From NCBI GenBank assembly GCA_037074615.1, contig CM073550.1:10310001-10374000 (forward strand): a stretch of 64,000 nucleotides of DNA. The letters are read 5' to 3'. The notes under the pieces are model-generated. The model did not search any database. It was given only the letters and a program-made list of their open reading frames with translations, and was not told the origin of the DNA. Positions 10,636 through 22,960 of the stretch are shown piece by piece. The position numbers were made by a program, and so were the translations under genes. The stretch's first letter is position 1. Every line of letters begins with the position of its first letter. Origin of the DNA: Leucaena leucocephala (Eukaryota > Streptophyta > Magnoliopsida > Fabales > Fabaceae).

Positions 10636-13600
10636 TTAAAAGAAGGACTTGAATTGCTGCTCTAGCCTTGGGAGGCTATGATTTTGGTCATAATCATACA
10701 TCAAAGGCACCATCCTTGCGAGATTAAGAGAGGCCTTCCTTACTTGTTTAGGAAATGAACACTCAACGAAGCACTCTTTGTTCAGTCTCTTCCATGCTTC
10801 ACTTATCTTCCTCATTACTTCCTCTCTCGCCCTTTTCATTAATGTTCCTTTAATTTCCATCATCAAACAATGCACATAGGATCCATCATTCCCTTCTTGA
10901 TTCTCATCCTGTGCTCATATATGTATGTATATATGCAGAGTTTATTAGTTTAGTTTGCAAAATAGAATAAGATAAATTCGCAGCTCAATTTTAGTCATCA
11001 TAACGTAAATATTTGGGAGAAAAACAAAAGATTCCCCCCAAATCTTCATCCCAATTCAAGACCCTAAAATGGTGTAATCACTCTGAAGTCCTTACGAACT
11101 AGTCTGAGATTAAATTTTAGCAAAATTATCTAAATGTCTTGAATAACAACAGCTTAATAAGTAACAACTTTAATTTATGGCAACGACAACTAATGCAATG
11201 ACAACTAATTTCACTTAGGTGGTTAGGTTATTAAAAAAAAATTAATTTCAGAATAGTTTCTAAGAGCTTTATAGAAATTAAGTCTTTTCAAAGTTTTTCT
11301 CCCTAAATATTTTAAGATACACCTTGTTTCTCGGTGTAAATTTTCCTTAAATAAAGGCTTATCAAACATTTAATCACGTTAGAGGTTTACGTAAGTAGAA
11401 TTAGCATGTGACTGTTATATTCCTCGAAATAGTAAAATACTCCTTCTTTCTTGTTAATTCCAAAAGGTGTAGACATTAGCCCGTGACTGTAGAATCTTTT
11501 TACGACCTCTGAACTTCCCAAGTCATCCCACAGCCTAAAAATTGTTGCTTACGAAGAAAGAATGCGTGGGTTAGTGTCTATCATCTAAACTTTGTGCTGA
11601 GTTATTGCTTCACCTAATTAAGAGAAAGAAGACATTGACTATCAGTATGTGCACTCCTGAGAAAGAAGACAAATACTCTTCAGATTTTGACATTGTCCCT
11701 TTTGCAAACCATTTTGCTTTTACCAGAAACGCTTTGCACAAACTCTCAGATACTATATTCTCAGCTTGTGGTTTTGTGTATTTGCACAAAAATATAATAT
11801 TTTGTAGAATATCTCTTTGTGCATTTACATTGAATAACTCAAGATGAGCTGCATTGTTAATTTAATTACATCTTGTACCTTTTGTCTATTAAATTAATAT
11901 TCTCAAGTAAACCCAGTATATATAGGTTAAAAAGTACTCCCTCTCATCTTTTTTATAAGATATAAATAATTGAATTGCGTAAATAAAAAAGTTGGTTAAT
12001 TAGAATTTATTAAAGGCAATAAATACTTAAAAAATACAAATATTTTCCAAAAATGCTTTTATTAGTGGAGAGGGAGAGAGTGAGAAAATAGTTAATTAAT
12101 GCAATGAGACTAACCAATAATTAATGGGAATAAAAAATAATACCAAAAATTGTAGATAAACTATTAGTTTCTCTTATAAACATAAAAGGAATTCTCCTTT
12201 AGGATTGGAGGGAGTATGTTAAAGCATTCAATGTTGATATTCACAAACTTTTGTTCTAGAGTAAACTCGATAGAAGTATATTAAAGATTTTTATAGTATA
12301 ATAGAGGTTTGCCTGAATTATATTTAAGGGGTTATACTTGAACACATTATATGTCACTTTTTGTTTCACTTTTATAATAGTCTCATGCAAAGAGTAAAGT
12401 TAAAACTATATGCATTATCTTATTCTCATATATTATTATCTTTTCAAATGGATACATGATTATATGACTGTAAAATATCAAAATTTTCAAATAATACAGT
12501 TTAGTTTCATGTAATAACAGCTCATTTTATTATAGTAAAATAAAATATGGGTTGTACGGCCCATACAAGTGAAGCACAATGTTTACTTATATAATCCTAT
12601 CTTTTTTTTTCTAAACAGAATCTACTTAAGAATTTACCATATCGCATTATGAAGAGAATCAATAGGATTCCAGCCATGCTTCTTATAAACCTTGTTGCTG
12701 ATTTTATTTGTAATATCATAAAGAGCTTTGAATCAAAAGTTGATGTGATCCGGTAGCTCTCCCTAAATGTACCATCCCATCTGCATTCAACAATATATGA
12801 TTCATCAACCTTTCTATTTGAATTTCTCAAAAGACAAAAAATACCATTTAGTCCTCCAACCTTATAAAGTATATATACAGTTTTCTAATCCTAAAACAGT
12901 TGTCTCGATTTTTTTAACAATCATTATTATTTTAAAAATTAAACTATATATATCTTCATTTATGAGTTTTTTTCAATATTTAAATTTGAAATAGAGATTT
13001 TTCCCTGTGTTGCATGGAGAGCATGGAACTTGAAGATGTTACATGATAGGAGTAATTTGCTATGACAATAATGCATTAATTAATTTGGAAATATTCAAAA
13101 GGAAGTTATTTAAATATTATTAATTAGGATATTCATTCCCCAAATTGTATATATTAATAAATCATATTGGCAAATATGAATATTTGAAAAAGAATAATAA
13201 CTTTAATTGGGATATTAATACCTCAATAATGTATATTTAGAAGGATCCAAAAATAATTTTGAGACCCGTATTAACCTATTTGTAACTGAATCAGATATTA
13301 TAATATTTAGAAATAAAGTTGATGTTAAAAAATTTTTTGTCAATGATGAGAGTTTAAAAACTGAAAAGATATTTTAAAAAATTAAGAAACTAAAATAAAA
13401 CTTTCGTGTAAAGTGAAAAAATTAAGAGGGCGTCCTTTTACCTTTATCAAAATCCTTCATTCTTTCTTTATTTTTATTTTGTGTAAATTATTAATGCGTT
13501 TTTTGGGACTTCCTTATAATTAATGTACCTAGTAACAGCTTCTGTGAAAAGAGTTAACTCATCAAGGGTCCCACCAACGTCAAAAATGTCATCCAACAAG

Positions 13601-15060
13601 TATATGAAAGTTCACTTTTGTGAGTTCAACTCTTTCCTCTGATAAAGAAGGATGATTGAGACATGCCAATGACCATATGTATTATTTCAATGGTTGGTCT
13701 CTTGCCAACCTTAACTCATTAGCTAGACCAATTCCTCTCCACCATCTACAATCAAACAAATCAAAACTTATTAAATATTCGAAATTTAAGGGTATTTTAA
13801 GGGTAATATATGCTTACACAACGTAACAAAGAGTGTTCTTAACCAAGAAAAAACATAAAGTAATGTTGACTACTGACTTTGAAACTTGAAGAATCTCTTG
13901 CTGGCATAAGCATTGCAGCAATTTGAAATCCAAGTCTGCAGCGTCATGTAAAGATCCTAGCCATCCATTATTACTTATGCTGCAGTGATCTCCGAGGAAG
14001 TTTTTAGAAGTGAACATTGGCAAGCTTTTGTGAAAAGGGTACTAAGGAATACCTCAAAGATTTAGCTTCATGAAAATCAAGTTGAGTCACTTTTTGCTTT
14101 AGAACTTATCCACTTAGGAGCCCAGCTTCATCAAGTATATCTTCTCCTCCTATGCTTAGATGTGAATTAGCTTCATACAAATCCTTCATTCCCTTAATAT
14201 CTTCACGAAGCTCTTCCTTAAAATTTCCCTCATTGTCTGTGTACTTATCAAACACTTCTACATGTTCCCAAAATGAACAAACATAAGTTTCTGAACTTTG
14301 AAACGGATTAACCATCTAAAGAATGTAAGAAGAAGCATACACTAATAACACATTTAGTGATTATAATACGACATCGAGGGCAATGGCATGAACCATTAAA
14401 AAGAGAGTCACATACATACAAAATTGCAAAACCTGTGTATGAGGGATTAAGATGCAAATCTACTTAAAAAAGTCTCTCATTATGTACATCTGATACCATT
14501 AAATTTCGTTGAGTATAATAGTACATATGAATATTCTAAATAGAGCAAAAATGCCATGTCTGTTAAGTATAGTTAAGATCCATCACTTTATGATACCTGG
14601 ACAGTACACCAAGTAAGTCCCACCACAATAAAGTAACAGACGTTAGGTATAGGTAATGAACATGGTATTTTTGCTCCATTTAGGAATGTTCATGTGTACG
14701 GCTACACCTAAAGAAATTTTATGCTGGCAAATGTGAATGAAGAAATAATTTATAGGTAAATTTGTATTTTAACTCTTGTACGAAAGATCAAAACACTCGC
14801 ATGTAGGCACATAGTGTCCTTTCTGCCTCAATAGCCTAAACCTCAGAGAAGTCTCGTTAAGATCTTCACCGTTGAAGCCAACATTAGGGCTGAAAATCTC
14901 ATACTGCCTCCATAGGAAGCTTGAGATAACTGTGCTTTTGGTGCACATAGCTGAGGTTTGGAGGTAGTGGTAATGCATGATCTGTGCAAAGCCATAGAAA
15001 GAAAATTATGTCTCTCTTCAAGTGATAGAGACAGATTTTGTATTTTTATGAAAGATTTGA
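10636..15060 (-). pseudogene. Second terpene synthase pseudogene (nerolidol/linalool-synthase-like)
   Basis: Exons run from high to low coordinates. About 15,060-14,790 (RRQYEIFS-like stretch, then SLRFRLLRQKGHYVP). 14,275-13,870 (DNEGNFKEELREDIKG, LSIGGEDILDEAG, then DFKLLQCLCQQEILQVSK). About 13,745-13,535 (LANELRLARDQPLK, stop, YIWSLACLNHPSLSEERVEL, then a DDIFD motif out of frame). About 12,790-12,630 (FKALYDITNKI, YKKHGWNPIDSL). About 11,620-11,500 (ATIFRLWDDLGSSE). 10,908-10,636 (DENQEGNDGSYVHC, then EAWKRLNKECF to RLEQQFKSFF and stop). The last exon is intact, but earlier ones carry frameshifts and stops. It lies tail-to-tail with the other relic, which suggests an inverted local duplication. 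Unlike its partner it keeps DDIFD and RLWDDL at the DNA level. Confidence 0.85.
11935..12216. repeat. Stowaway-like MITE inside the second terpene-synthase relic
   Basis: About 282 bp. The left end is TACTCCCTCTCATC and the inverted right end is TACTCCCTCCAATCC, both followed by A-rich sequence and TATAAGA. Terminal TA fits a TA target duplication. Confidence 0.65.
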
Positions 15061-15079
15061 AGTACCAATTAGCCTCATT

Positions 15080-15103
15080 TATACACACACACACACACAC
15101 ACA
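15080..15103. repeat. (AC)n microsatellite
   Basis: A run of about eleven AC units followed by an alternating TACATATATATAT tract. It lies just upstream of the traceable part of the second terpene-synthase relic. Confidence 0.9.
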
Positions 15104-15754
15104 TACATATATATATTCTTTTGAAAAATAAGGGAAATTAAAAAGAAAGTCCCCCATCAAAAATTTTATTTGTCCTTATCAAAAAAATTATTGTTAATAA
15201 GTACCTAAATCAAAGTATTTATATTTTGTGTGTACAAAATTTGCTGAGTATCAATACTATGTATAAAAAAATTTATCAAATAATTTTCATCAATATATTT
15301 TTTTAATAGGGGACTTTTTTCTAATTTTCCCAAATTTAAACCACAACAATTTTATATGTAGCCCTCGTTTTTCACCTCAACCTTATGTAGACCTCATACT
15401 CTAACAAAAATAAGGCTTTTTATGGGAAAGCTACCGTATTTGTTGAAAATAATCTTCTAGCCTTTAATATAAAATATATTTAACTAATTTAATTAAATTA
15501 AAAAATTAATTAAATTAATTAATATAATATATTTTTCTAAAATACCCTCCACATCTTTCTTAATTATTTTCCTTTCTCTCTTCTTTAAATATTGTTGAGA
15601 GAATATCATCTTAATAAGTAATAATGATATCGATTAATGATGGCCTCTTAGGAAGGTAATTTTAGCAATAATACAGACAACGTTTTTTTTTTATATATAT
15701 ACTGGAATAAAGGAAAGTAAAACAAAACTAGAAGACACCTAAGGACCTAAGGGC
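15104..15754. other. Intergenic, no gene seen
   Basis: Very AT-rich sequence with AATTAATTAA tracts. I find no coding region, RNA gene or clear transposon end. Confidence 0.5.
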
Positions 15755-16465
15755 TTAGTCCCGTGTCCGATTGCATGAGCTGAGCCACCACGTCGGGAAG
15801 ATGAATTTGTAAGCCAAGACAACCTGAAATGCATAATTCTGCAGTAAGAGCATCGCCAGCCTGAAGTTAAGTTGAAAACCTTCGATAACTGAGCCTGTAT
15901 TATCTTTCACAATCCCGCCACAGGCTGCAGTTTGATTTAGGTACGAAAATGCTCCATCCACTTCGATCAAACTGTCAAAGCTTATTAGCGGTGAGCTGTC
16001 CAATGCTCCAGCAACTACCTCAGTTTTAAGTTTCACCCCATTAAGCTTCCGTTGAGCATTCGTCATGCTGCCCAAAATGGCCCAGGCACTCCCACGAACA
16101 TTGCTAAAGTCAGAAACAATATTTGAATGGACATAATCATTCCGATCCCGCCACATAAGCACGAACAACCCTTTCCAATAGCAAGACTGTCTACTCACTT
16201 TACGGGTCATCTTTAGATGTAACCACTCAACAGTGTTAGTGGAAAAGAAGCTGTTAAAGAAGAAAGGCTTAATCAACGACCTCCACATGTTTTTTATAGC
16301 CTCACAATCTCTAAGGGCATGAAGGCCATTTTCAATATGCAGCTTAGATCTATCACAAATTCCAGTAGGGTGTAAATTTCGTCTCTGCTTCATGGGGTTG
16401 GTAACAAGTCGCTCATGTAACAATATCCATGCGAACGTCTTCATAATCCAGACAACGGCCTGCAA
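15755..16465 (-). pseudogene. LINE (non-LTR retrotransposon) 3' fragment: zinc-binding RT tail and RNase H
   Basis: A 236-codon open frame. The first half (FAWILLHERLVTNPMKQRRN, then CDR...ENGLHALRDCEAIKNMW) matches the zf-RVT region at the end of plant LINE reverse transcriptases. The second half (EVDGAFSYLNQTAACGGIVK) matches the start of the plant RNase H-like (RVT_3) domain, keeping the first catalytic aspartate. The fragment ends before the remaining RNase H motifs in this frame. It was probably left by a 5'-truncated LINE insertion. It could also be a free-standing RNase H-like gene of LINE origin, but no start context or intron supports that. Confidence 0.75.
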
Positions 16466-16910
16466 AATCCATTCACTTGTCCCTTCTTAAACTTTACAAG
16501 AGGGAAAGGTGACAATGGTTCACATAGCAGTGAAACAGTCCTATGTTCAATGGGTATATATCTATTTTCCAGGGGAAAAAAAATCTACTGGCTAAATCTA
16601 AACAATTTCAGAATTTCCATCGTCATGATCAGGCCAATGTATGTAGAATGTGAAATGGATAATAACACAAACCAAGTGATAATTTTGCAGCTCAAGTCGT
16701 CTGTTTTTTGAAAGAGACCATCATATCTCTCCAAGTTGAAAACCACATCTATAATTATTTCATGAATGGTTTATGTAATTTATGTGATCTTGATAAACCC
16801 AGTGAACTCTATATTGATTTTCTTGAAGGAGCAACCTCTTGTACAACTCCTAGTTCTCCTTAACAGCTAGAACAAGAACTTCCAACCCAGAAGTTGGAGT
16901 GCTTCCTTTC
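16466..16910. other. Downstream region of the FYVE gene
   Basis: No gene is seen. It probably holds the 3' untranslated region of the minus-strand FYVE gene, which ends at 16,911. Confidence 0.5.
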
Positions 16911-19900
16911 TTACCTGGATGTTAGGGAATTCAGCTTCTTTTCATACAACTTGGCCTGTCGAAGAGCATCTAAGGCCTCAGCTTGTTTTCCTGAACGCTT
17001 CAAATTTACAGCCTTCACTTTTTCTGCTTTGATTCTTTCTTCTAGCTGAATTCTCTCTTCGTTGACATTTTCAGTCTTAGCAACAGTGGGCTTATTAGTC
17101 TCTTGTTTCTCTGGACTTTTGGATACAACACCAACATCTCCAAGTCCAACAGCCTTCAGAGCAGATAACAGTTGAGGATCGAGAAAATCCTCAACAGTCA
17201 CATCATCTACAGCATCTGAATCCTGAGCTCCCTGCTCCTCCAGCTGGATTTCAAGTGCCTTTGCCTTTTCGAATTCAGCTTCTGCTTCCTCCATTCGGCC
17301 TTCTCTCCTTAACTTTAGGGCTTGACGTTTGTGCCCCAAAGATTCCTGCTGCAACTTGAAACGATCTCGACTAGACAACGGTTTCACAGCAATATTTGAT
17401 AGATCTTTTTTTTGTCCAACAATAGAAGGTTTCACAGCAATATTTGATGAATCTTTCATCTGCTCAACATTAGATACATTGGAGGGCATGTTGGAAGCAG
17501 TTTTCAGCTGCATATTGTTCTCCAAGCTCTTTTCCAATAGTTTTGCCTGACGGAGTTCCTCCCGAGCTTCTGCTAGTCTCCCTTCTCTCTTCAAAGCAAG
17601 GGCCTTCTTTTTATGAGCCAAAACTTCTTGATGATGGGTAACATTATTCTTAGCAGCAAGGTCCTGATCAGCAGCTGCCTTATTTGTGCTTGGCTTTTCA
17701 TGTGCGGCAGCAAATTCTTCTCTTTGATTAATTGTAACATTACTTTTGTATCCCTTTTCTTGATTAAGAGACGAGGAGGAGTTCGAACGAATAGGAGGAG
17801 CTGCTTGAGTCAAATTTGCTGACCCTATCATAGATTTTTCTCTTTGTTTTTGAGCAAATATTTCAGAACTGCTCCCACTATCACCTGTAAATAAACCTGA
17901 TGAATGCATGGAGTGTTTAGCTGAAGTATTATGACCAACGGTTTCATTTGATGGACTAGCCTCCTTAGATAATGAACCAAGCACCAATGAACGCGAACCA
18001 TCCTCAACTCCCATTGCACCTCCTGGACTCCCATGCTTTCCATACAAGTCAGTTGATGCAGGAAAACCAGGTTTTTCAAGGTTGGAAACATTAAGGGGAA
18101 ACTCATTGTTCTGGTTGTCCATATCTTCCATCTGGGCTTCCAAATGCTTTGCCATCCTCAAAACTTCCTCTGCCTCTTCCACTTCTCCTTTACGTTTAAG
18201 AGCAAGAGCCTTCCGTTTCACTGCCAAGAGTTCTTTCTGAATCGCTCTCTTACTTCTTGAAGCTTCACTAAAAATGCCAGAAGAAGAATCAAGTACAGAA
18301 CTACTGGCAGCTTTCTTAACTGGCACTTCTTCTGTAGATCCTGCTTCAGACTCTTCATCCTTCCACCCAAGAGTGTTAAGAATTGAATTCAACCGTGGGT
18401 CATGTATATCCTCTTCTGTAACTGCTTCAAGACTTCCTTCTTCAACTGCACTCACAACTAGAGGATTAAAGACTTTGTCTTTACTAAGAGCTTCAACTTG
18501 CTGCTCTTTGTTTGGAGCTTCCATTTCAGCTAACTTGCTTTCTTGTTCTTTCGCCATTTTCAGCACTTCCTCAACTTCCTCCACCTTCCCTTCACGCCTG
18601 AGAGCAAGAGCCTTTCTTTTTAAGCCCAAGAGTTCCCTCTGAATTTCAAATTTACTTCTTTTTGGTGCTGCTGCCAACATATTTGTAGAATGCTGGCTTA
18701 GAGAAACATCATTGACCAGCACAGATTGATCGCCATCTTTCTTTGAAGGCTTGGTTGAAGAAGTAGGAGGCTCATCATCATCATCATCATTCCAACCCAT
18801 GTCCTTAAGGATTAAAAGATATGTTGGATCAGACAAATCACGGTCTGACACTTGTTCCTCTCCTCCTTCCCCAAGTGGAAGATCTTTATGAATATCAGGA
18901 AGTTTGTGTGCTGAATGCGGAACACTACCACCATTTTTCAACTGAGATCCTTGAAGATTTTGAGCCTTATCCATCTTCTCCAGCTGATGCTCAAGAGCTG
19001 CACCCTTTCTCAATTCTTCTTCTGCCTCATTCACTTTCCCTTCCCTTCTCAATGCAAGAGCCTTCTTCTTTAAATTCAAAAGTTCTCTCTGAATCATTAA
19101 TCGACTTTTTGGTGCCCCATCAACGTCCATGGAATTAATATTTCCCTCACCCACTTCAATAAACTCTGATCCTTTACCAGCAATATGAGAACTAACGCCT
19201 TTACTGGCAGCAGAGTATTTTTGAGCCATAGTATTGTTCTCTTGAGACCCAGAACTGTTAAGCTCCCTTTCTAATAACTTTGCCTTTTTCAAATATGCCA
19301 TTGCTTCTTCAGTATTACCTTCCCTCTTTTGTTTAAGAGCCTCTCTTTTCAAAGATTGAATTTCACTAAGCAATGCCTCGGCATCAATGGGCCGAGGCTC
19401 AGATGCTATATTTTCAGAGTTATTAGAATCTTCAGTCCATCCTAATGATTTCAAAGCACCAGCTATTTCAGGGTCCAACATATCATCATCAGTCACTTCA
19501 AAATTGCCGTCAAGATTATCAGACATTCTCAAAAGGTTATCAAAATCAAAGTTATGGTCATGATCATGAAAATTTAAAGATCCTTCCTCATTATTGTCCA
19601 TGCCACAAATTAGTTCTGATAGATCATCATCAGAATCCTCAGCTCCTGCCAGCAATTCCTGTTCTTCCAGTTGCTTTTCTAAGACTTTAGCTCTCTTTAA
19701 TTCTTCCTTGGCCTCTGCAAGCTTCCCCTCTCGCTTCAATGAAAGAGCCTTTTTCTTAAGAGCAACAACCTGGGTCTTGTCAATACTACTGCCCTTTTCT
19801 TCACTGGTCTTTGGATGGATATCTCCAATAATAGATGTTAGTTCACCCTCCAAACTCAAGTTTGCTGACTTCCTATCTTCATCCCGGAGATCCAAATCAG

Positions 19901-22684
19901 ACCACCCAAGCTCCCTAAGTTCAGCAGTAACATCATGCTTCTCTTTATGCATATGAGGAAGTGACTTAGTTTTTTTCCCAGGTTCCAAAGAAATATCTCT
20001 GTTCAACACATCAGACATGTTAACAGAGGATGAATTTCTCTTCCGAATCTTTCTTAAATGAATTTCTACAGCATCAGCCTGCCTTTCAAGCTCCTTACCT
20101 CTCTTAAAAGCCCTAAGGTCCTCCTCAGGTTTTCCATCCCCTTTCAGAATTTTATATTTCTTCTTTTCCTCCAATGCTTTTTGACGCAAATCATCAGGAC
20201 TGGTGGATCCTACTTCAACCCCCAAATTATTGGCATCATCATTTGGGATAATTTTTTGTGTGTCACCAACACCCTCATTGGCGTGTCCCATGGTACTTGA
20301 AGAGGATGCACCGCCAACTGATCTTTGACTGTGGGAAATTGTGCTATTGGTTGAATGATTTCCGGATGAAAAAGATTGCTCTCCATCATGACCAAGAATC
20401 TGGTTCAAAACTTCATCTTCACATCTAGGTGTGGATTTCGAGGTCCCTAGAAAAAAAATACAAGTGAGCATTCGAAAGGATGAAAGAATAAGTTGTAACG
20501 CAAGGAAAAAGGAAGTTAACTGATCCTTTAATGTAAAAAAGGCACAATTTAAAAACCATGAATAGTAGTAACTACCTCTGCCAGTTCTGCGTCCCTGTCG
20601 CAGCTCAAATCGTGCTGCCTCTTCTAGCTTCTTACAAGGTTCACAAATACGCACAGGTGAATCACCTTGTCCACGTAAAACCATTCTTTGCTGGGTACAA
20701 CTGTTGCAAAATATTCCTCCACACCGTCTACAGTGATGCTAAAAAGATTTTTTGAAAAAAAACAGAAGAAAGAAAATCAAATTTTAAACAAAGAATTGAC
20801 TTCATGTTCCATCAAAATCTAACAAAATAAAAAATTAGTATATTAACAAGAAATTATTTACTGCTATAATACCTATATTGACTTTCCTTTGCAAACATCC
20901 TTTAAAGGCAATCAATTGACAGACAAAGTAGATCAATGGCCAGTGTTTCAATAAAATAATGAAATCGGCAAGCATATTATTCTAAGCACTAATTCCATGA
21001 AACTTCAGAATGCAATCATAATTTGATAAAACTCCAGGAACCATAGGCATGCTTCTGTATTTTTGTTTTTAATTTCATTAAAACAGTGAATTGGTTCTTT
21101 ATGGAATTAGAAAGTTTAACAACCAAACGCCAAGCAATAAAACTCAACAGTACAGATGCATCTGCAAAACTGCCTAAACCACAGAAAATAGCAGAAAAGT
21201 TGTACGGGAAAAGGGTTCCTAGACTTTCAAGACTAGCTATTTCCTTTAAGTTTCCTCCAGAAGTTTGCCCACCCATTCCCATACCATAACAGAATTACAC
21301 TCATGCCCATTCCAGAAACTCCACATGGTTCCTGCCCGCACCAAACCAAAACTCCAAATCAGTTACATATTTCCCTCATCAAAGTGTTCCTTTACAACAC
21401 ATACCTGGATTCTCAAGGATCAACCTTGTGTCTTCGGGGCCTACCATAAGTTAAAAATGTAAGAGGAAGGTATCTTGAAGACCCCATTGAGATATCATAA
21501 GAACATTAAAGAATGAAATGCACAACAAAGTGAAATCAAAACTCTACACTTCCCATATATATACTACCTCTAGTCCTTAATATAGGAGCTAGTTAGAGGG
21601 TTAGATTTAATCCTAAATATATTACCTGAATCCATTTTTTCTCCTATATTTTGTCATTTGTCCTCAAACTAATTTACCTAACTTAAAAAATTATGTATAA
21701 TTGAATATTATATATAGGTATTTTATAAAGATCGTAATTGGATTTGTTACAATTAACTAATTAATCTCATTTTCTTAATCTACCTAAATAGTTAAGTAGT
21801 TCTTATATTAATGATTAGAGGGAGTATAACTGAATCTGTCTAAGAATACATTCGTAAATAAGAAGTGAAATCTAACACTTACAGTGCAAAGCAGGCAGTA
21901 ATTACAGATGCATTAGACATGGTATGAAAGAGAGAAGAGAATTTGTACATTGTATGTCTATAGACAGATAAGAAGTCTTGAAATCCAAAATCAATGAGTT
22001 AGCACAAGGCCAGACTCAAGTCAGCAAAAACTTACTTCATCATTATATACAAGCCTCCCTTATTTCAATCACATCAAGTTGACTAATCTATTTATGAAAA
22101 TCAACTTGAGTACCATTCCCTTAGATGCCCAAACTAATTAGCGAGAACCTTCCTCTTGCCTGTCGTATAATCGAGTATAGACTTAACCGGGACCATAAAA
22201 AAAGATTCTGGATTCCGAAATATACGTTATATCTACAACTTGAACTCTGAAGAATAATATTGAAGCTAGCTAGCATAACCAGGATATTAGACGCGTATCA
22301 ATAACTGAGACCTTGAAGCAAAGTGGAATAATATTCTCCTACAAATGGCATCGCGATTCCGATGTTCCACATAAGCACTAACATCCTTAAGGAAACAAAA
22401 ACCATGGGTTTCCTCTCTAATTGACAAATGTTTCTAAATCAATCCAAAAAGAAAGATGAAAACAGATAAAAACACCGGATCGTGGTAACTCGGAAGAGAA
22501 CTCAAACCAATTTAATTTATAAATATATGAAAGAAAAATTTAGTGATCATGGAATTGTGAAAAAAGAAACCTTTCGATTGATAAAGGTAAACTGAGATGA
22601 GCAACCCTGACAGTTTGAGGCATCCACCACCCAATTATTCCCTCGCAGTGATGGCTTTGGCGGCAACCCGATCTTCTCCAGCAT
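16911..22684 (-). CDS. FYVE zinc-finger protein with repeated helical modules (1270 aa)
   Basis: Three exons: 22,684-22,571 (38 codons), 20,738-20,576 and 20,446-16,911, with GT-AG introns in matching phases (0, then 1). The start is the ATG of MLEKIGLPPKPSLRG. Residues 18-73 form a complete FYVE finger: WVVD, the basic RKHHCR patch, RIC, and eight zinc cysteines (C25, C28, C41, C44, C49, C52, C70, C73). This predicts binding to PI3P on endosomal or vacuolar membranes. From about residue 180 to the C terminus there are about nine copies of a 35-40 residue module (LKKKALSLKREGKLAEAKEE type), interleaved with five short acidic motifs of the form DP-x-L-x-x-x-L-x-x-L-GW followed by acidic residues. 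It resembles the plant family annotated as phosphoinositide-binding FYVE proteins (At1g61690-like, from memory). A trafficking role is inference. Confidence 0.9.
20739..22570 (-). other. First intron of the FYVE gene
   Basis: A 1.83-kb intron, with donor GTTTCT after the INRK codons and acceptor TTTTTAG before HHCRRC. It splits the FYVE finger between its second and third zinc cysteines. It carries a Stowaway-like MITE at 21,562-21,826. Open frames inside it have no recognisable product. Confidence 0.85.
21562..21826. repeat. Stowaway-like MITE in FYVE intron 1
   Basis: About 265 bp. The left end TACTACCTCTAGTCCTTAAT and the inverted right end TACTCCCTCTAATCATTAAT are near-identical terminal inverted repeats, followed by ATATA(G/A)GA(G/A)CTA. 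The element is flanked by TA. Confidence 0.75.
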
Positions 22685-22960
22685 CTTGAAGTTATTCTCC
22701 TTAAACACCAAATATTCAGAATCAACGAAGCGATCGAGAAAATTCTATTCCCCGAATTGGTTTGCTTTTTAGCTTCGCCCGTTGAACTTTATTCAATCAA
22801 TAAATCGATAGTAATATTATTCATATTTCCCCCATCTCCTACAGCAACAGTCAGAAACGGAGAGAGAATGAGAGAAGCAATCATATGGGGTGGATAAACG
22901 AGTCAACAACTCCGGTTCGGGAACGCCCACTCGGCAGCGACGCGCATCGGATAAACTAAA
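22685..22960 (-). promoter_or_regulatory. 5' UTR and proximal promoter region of the FYVE gene
   Basis: This is the segment just upstream of the FYVE start codon. It contains CT/GA-rich stretches (for example AGAGAGAATGAGAGAAG on the plus strand near 22,860) and a locally GC-rich patch at 22,915-22,950 that stands out against the AT-rich flank. No clear TATA box was identified. Confidence 0.35.

Noticed and set aside
11605..11847. 80-codon plus-strand open frame
   Set aside because: It overlaps the antisense of a terpene-synthase exon relic and adjacent AT-rich sequence. Nothing supports a protein.
18274..18642. Open frame of 122 codons on the plus strand
   Set aside because: It is the antisense shadow of the FYVE gene's repeat exon. 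Low-complexity Ser/Leu-rich translation, no start context and no homology.
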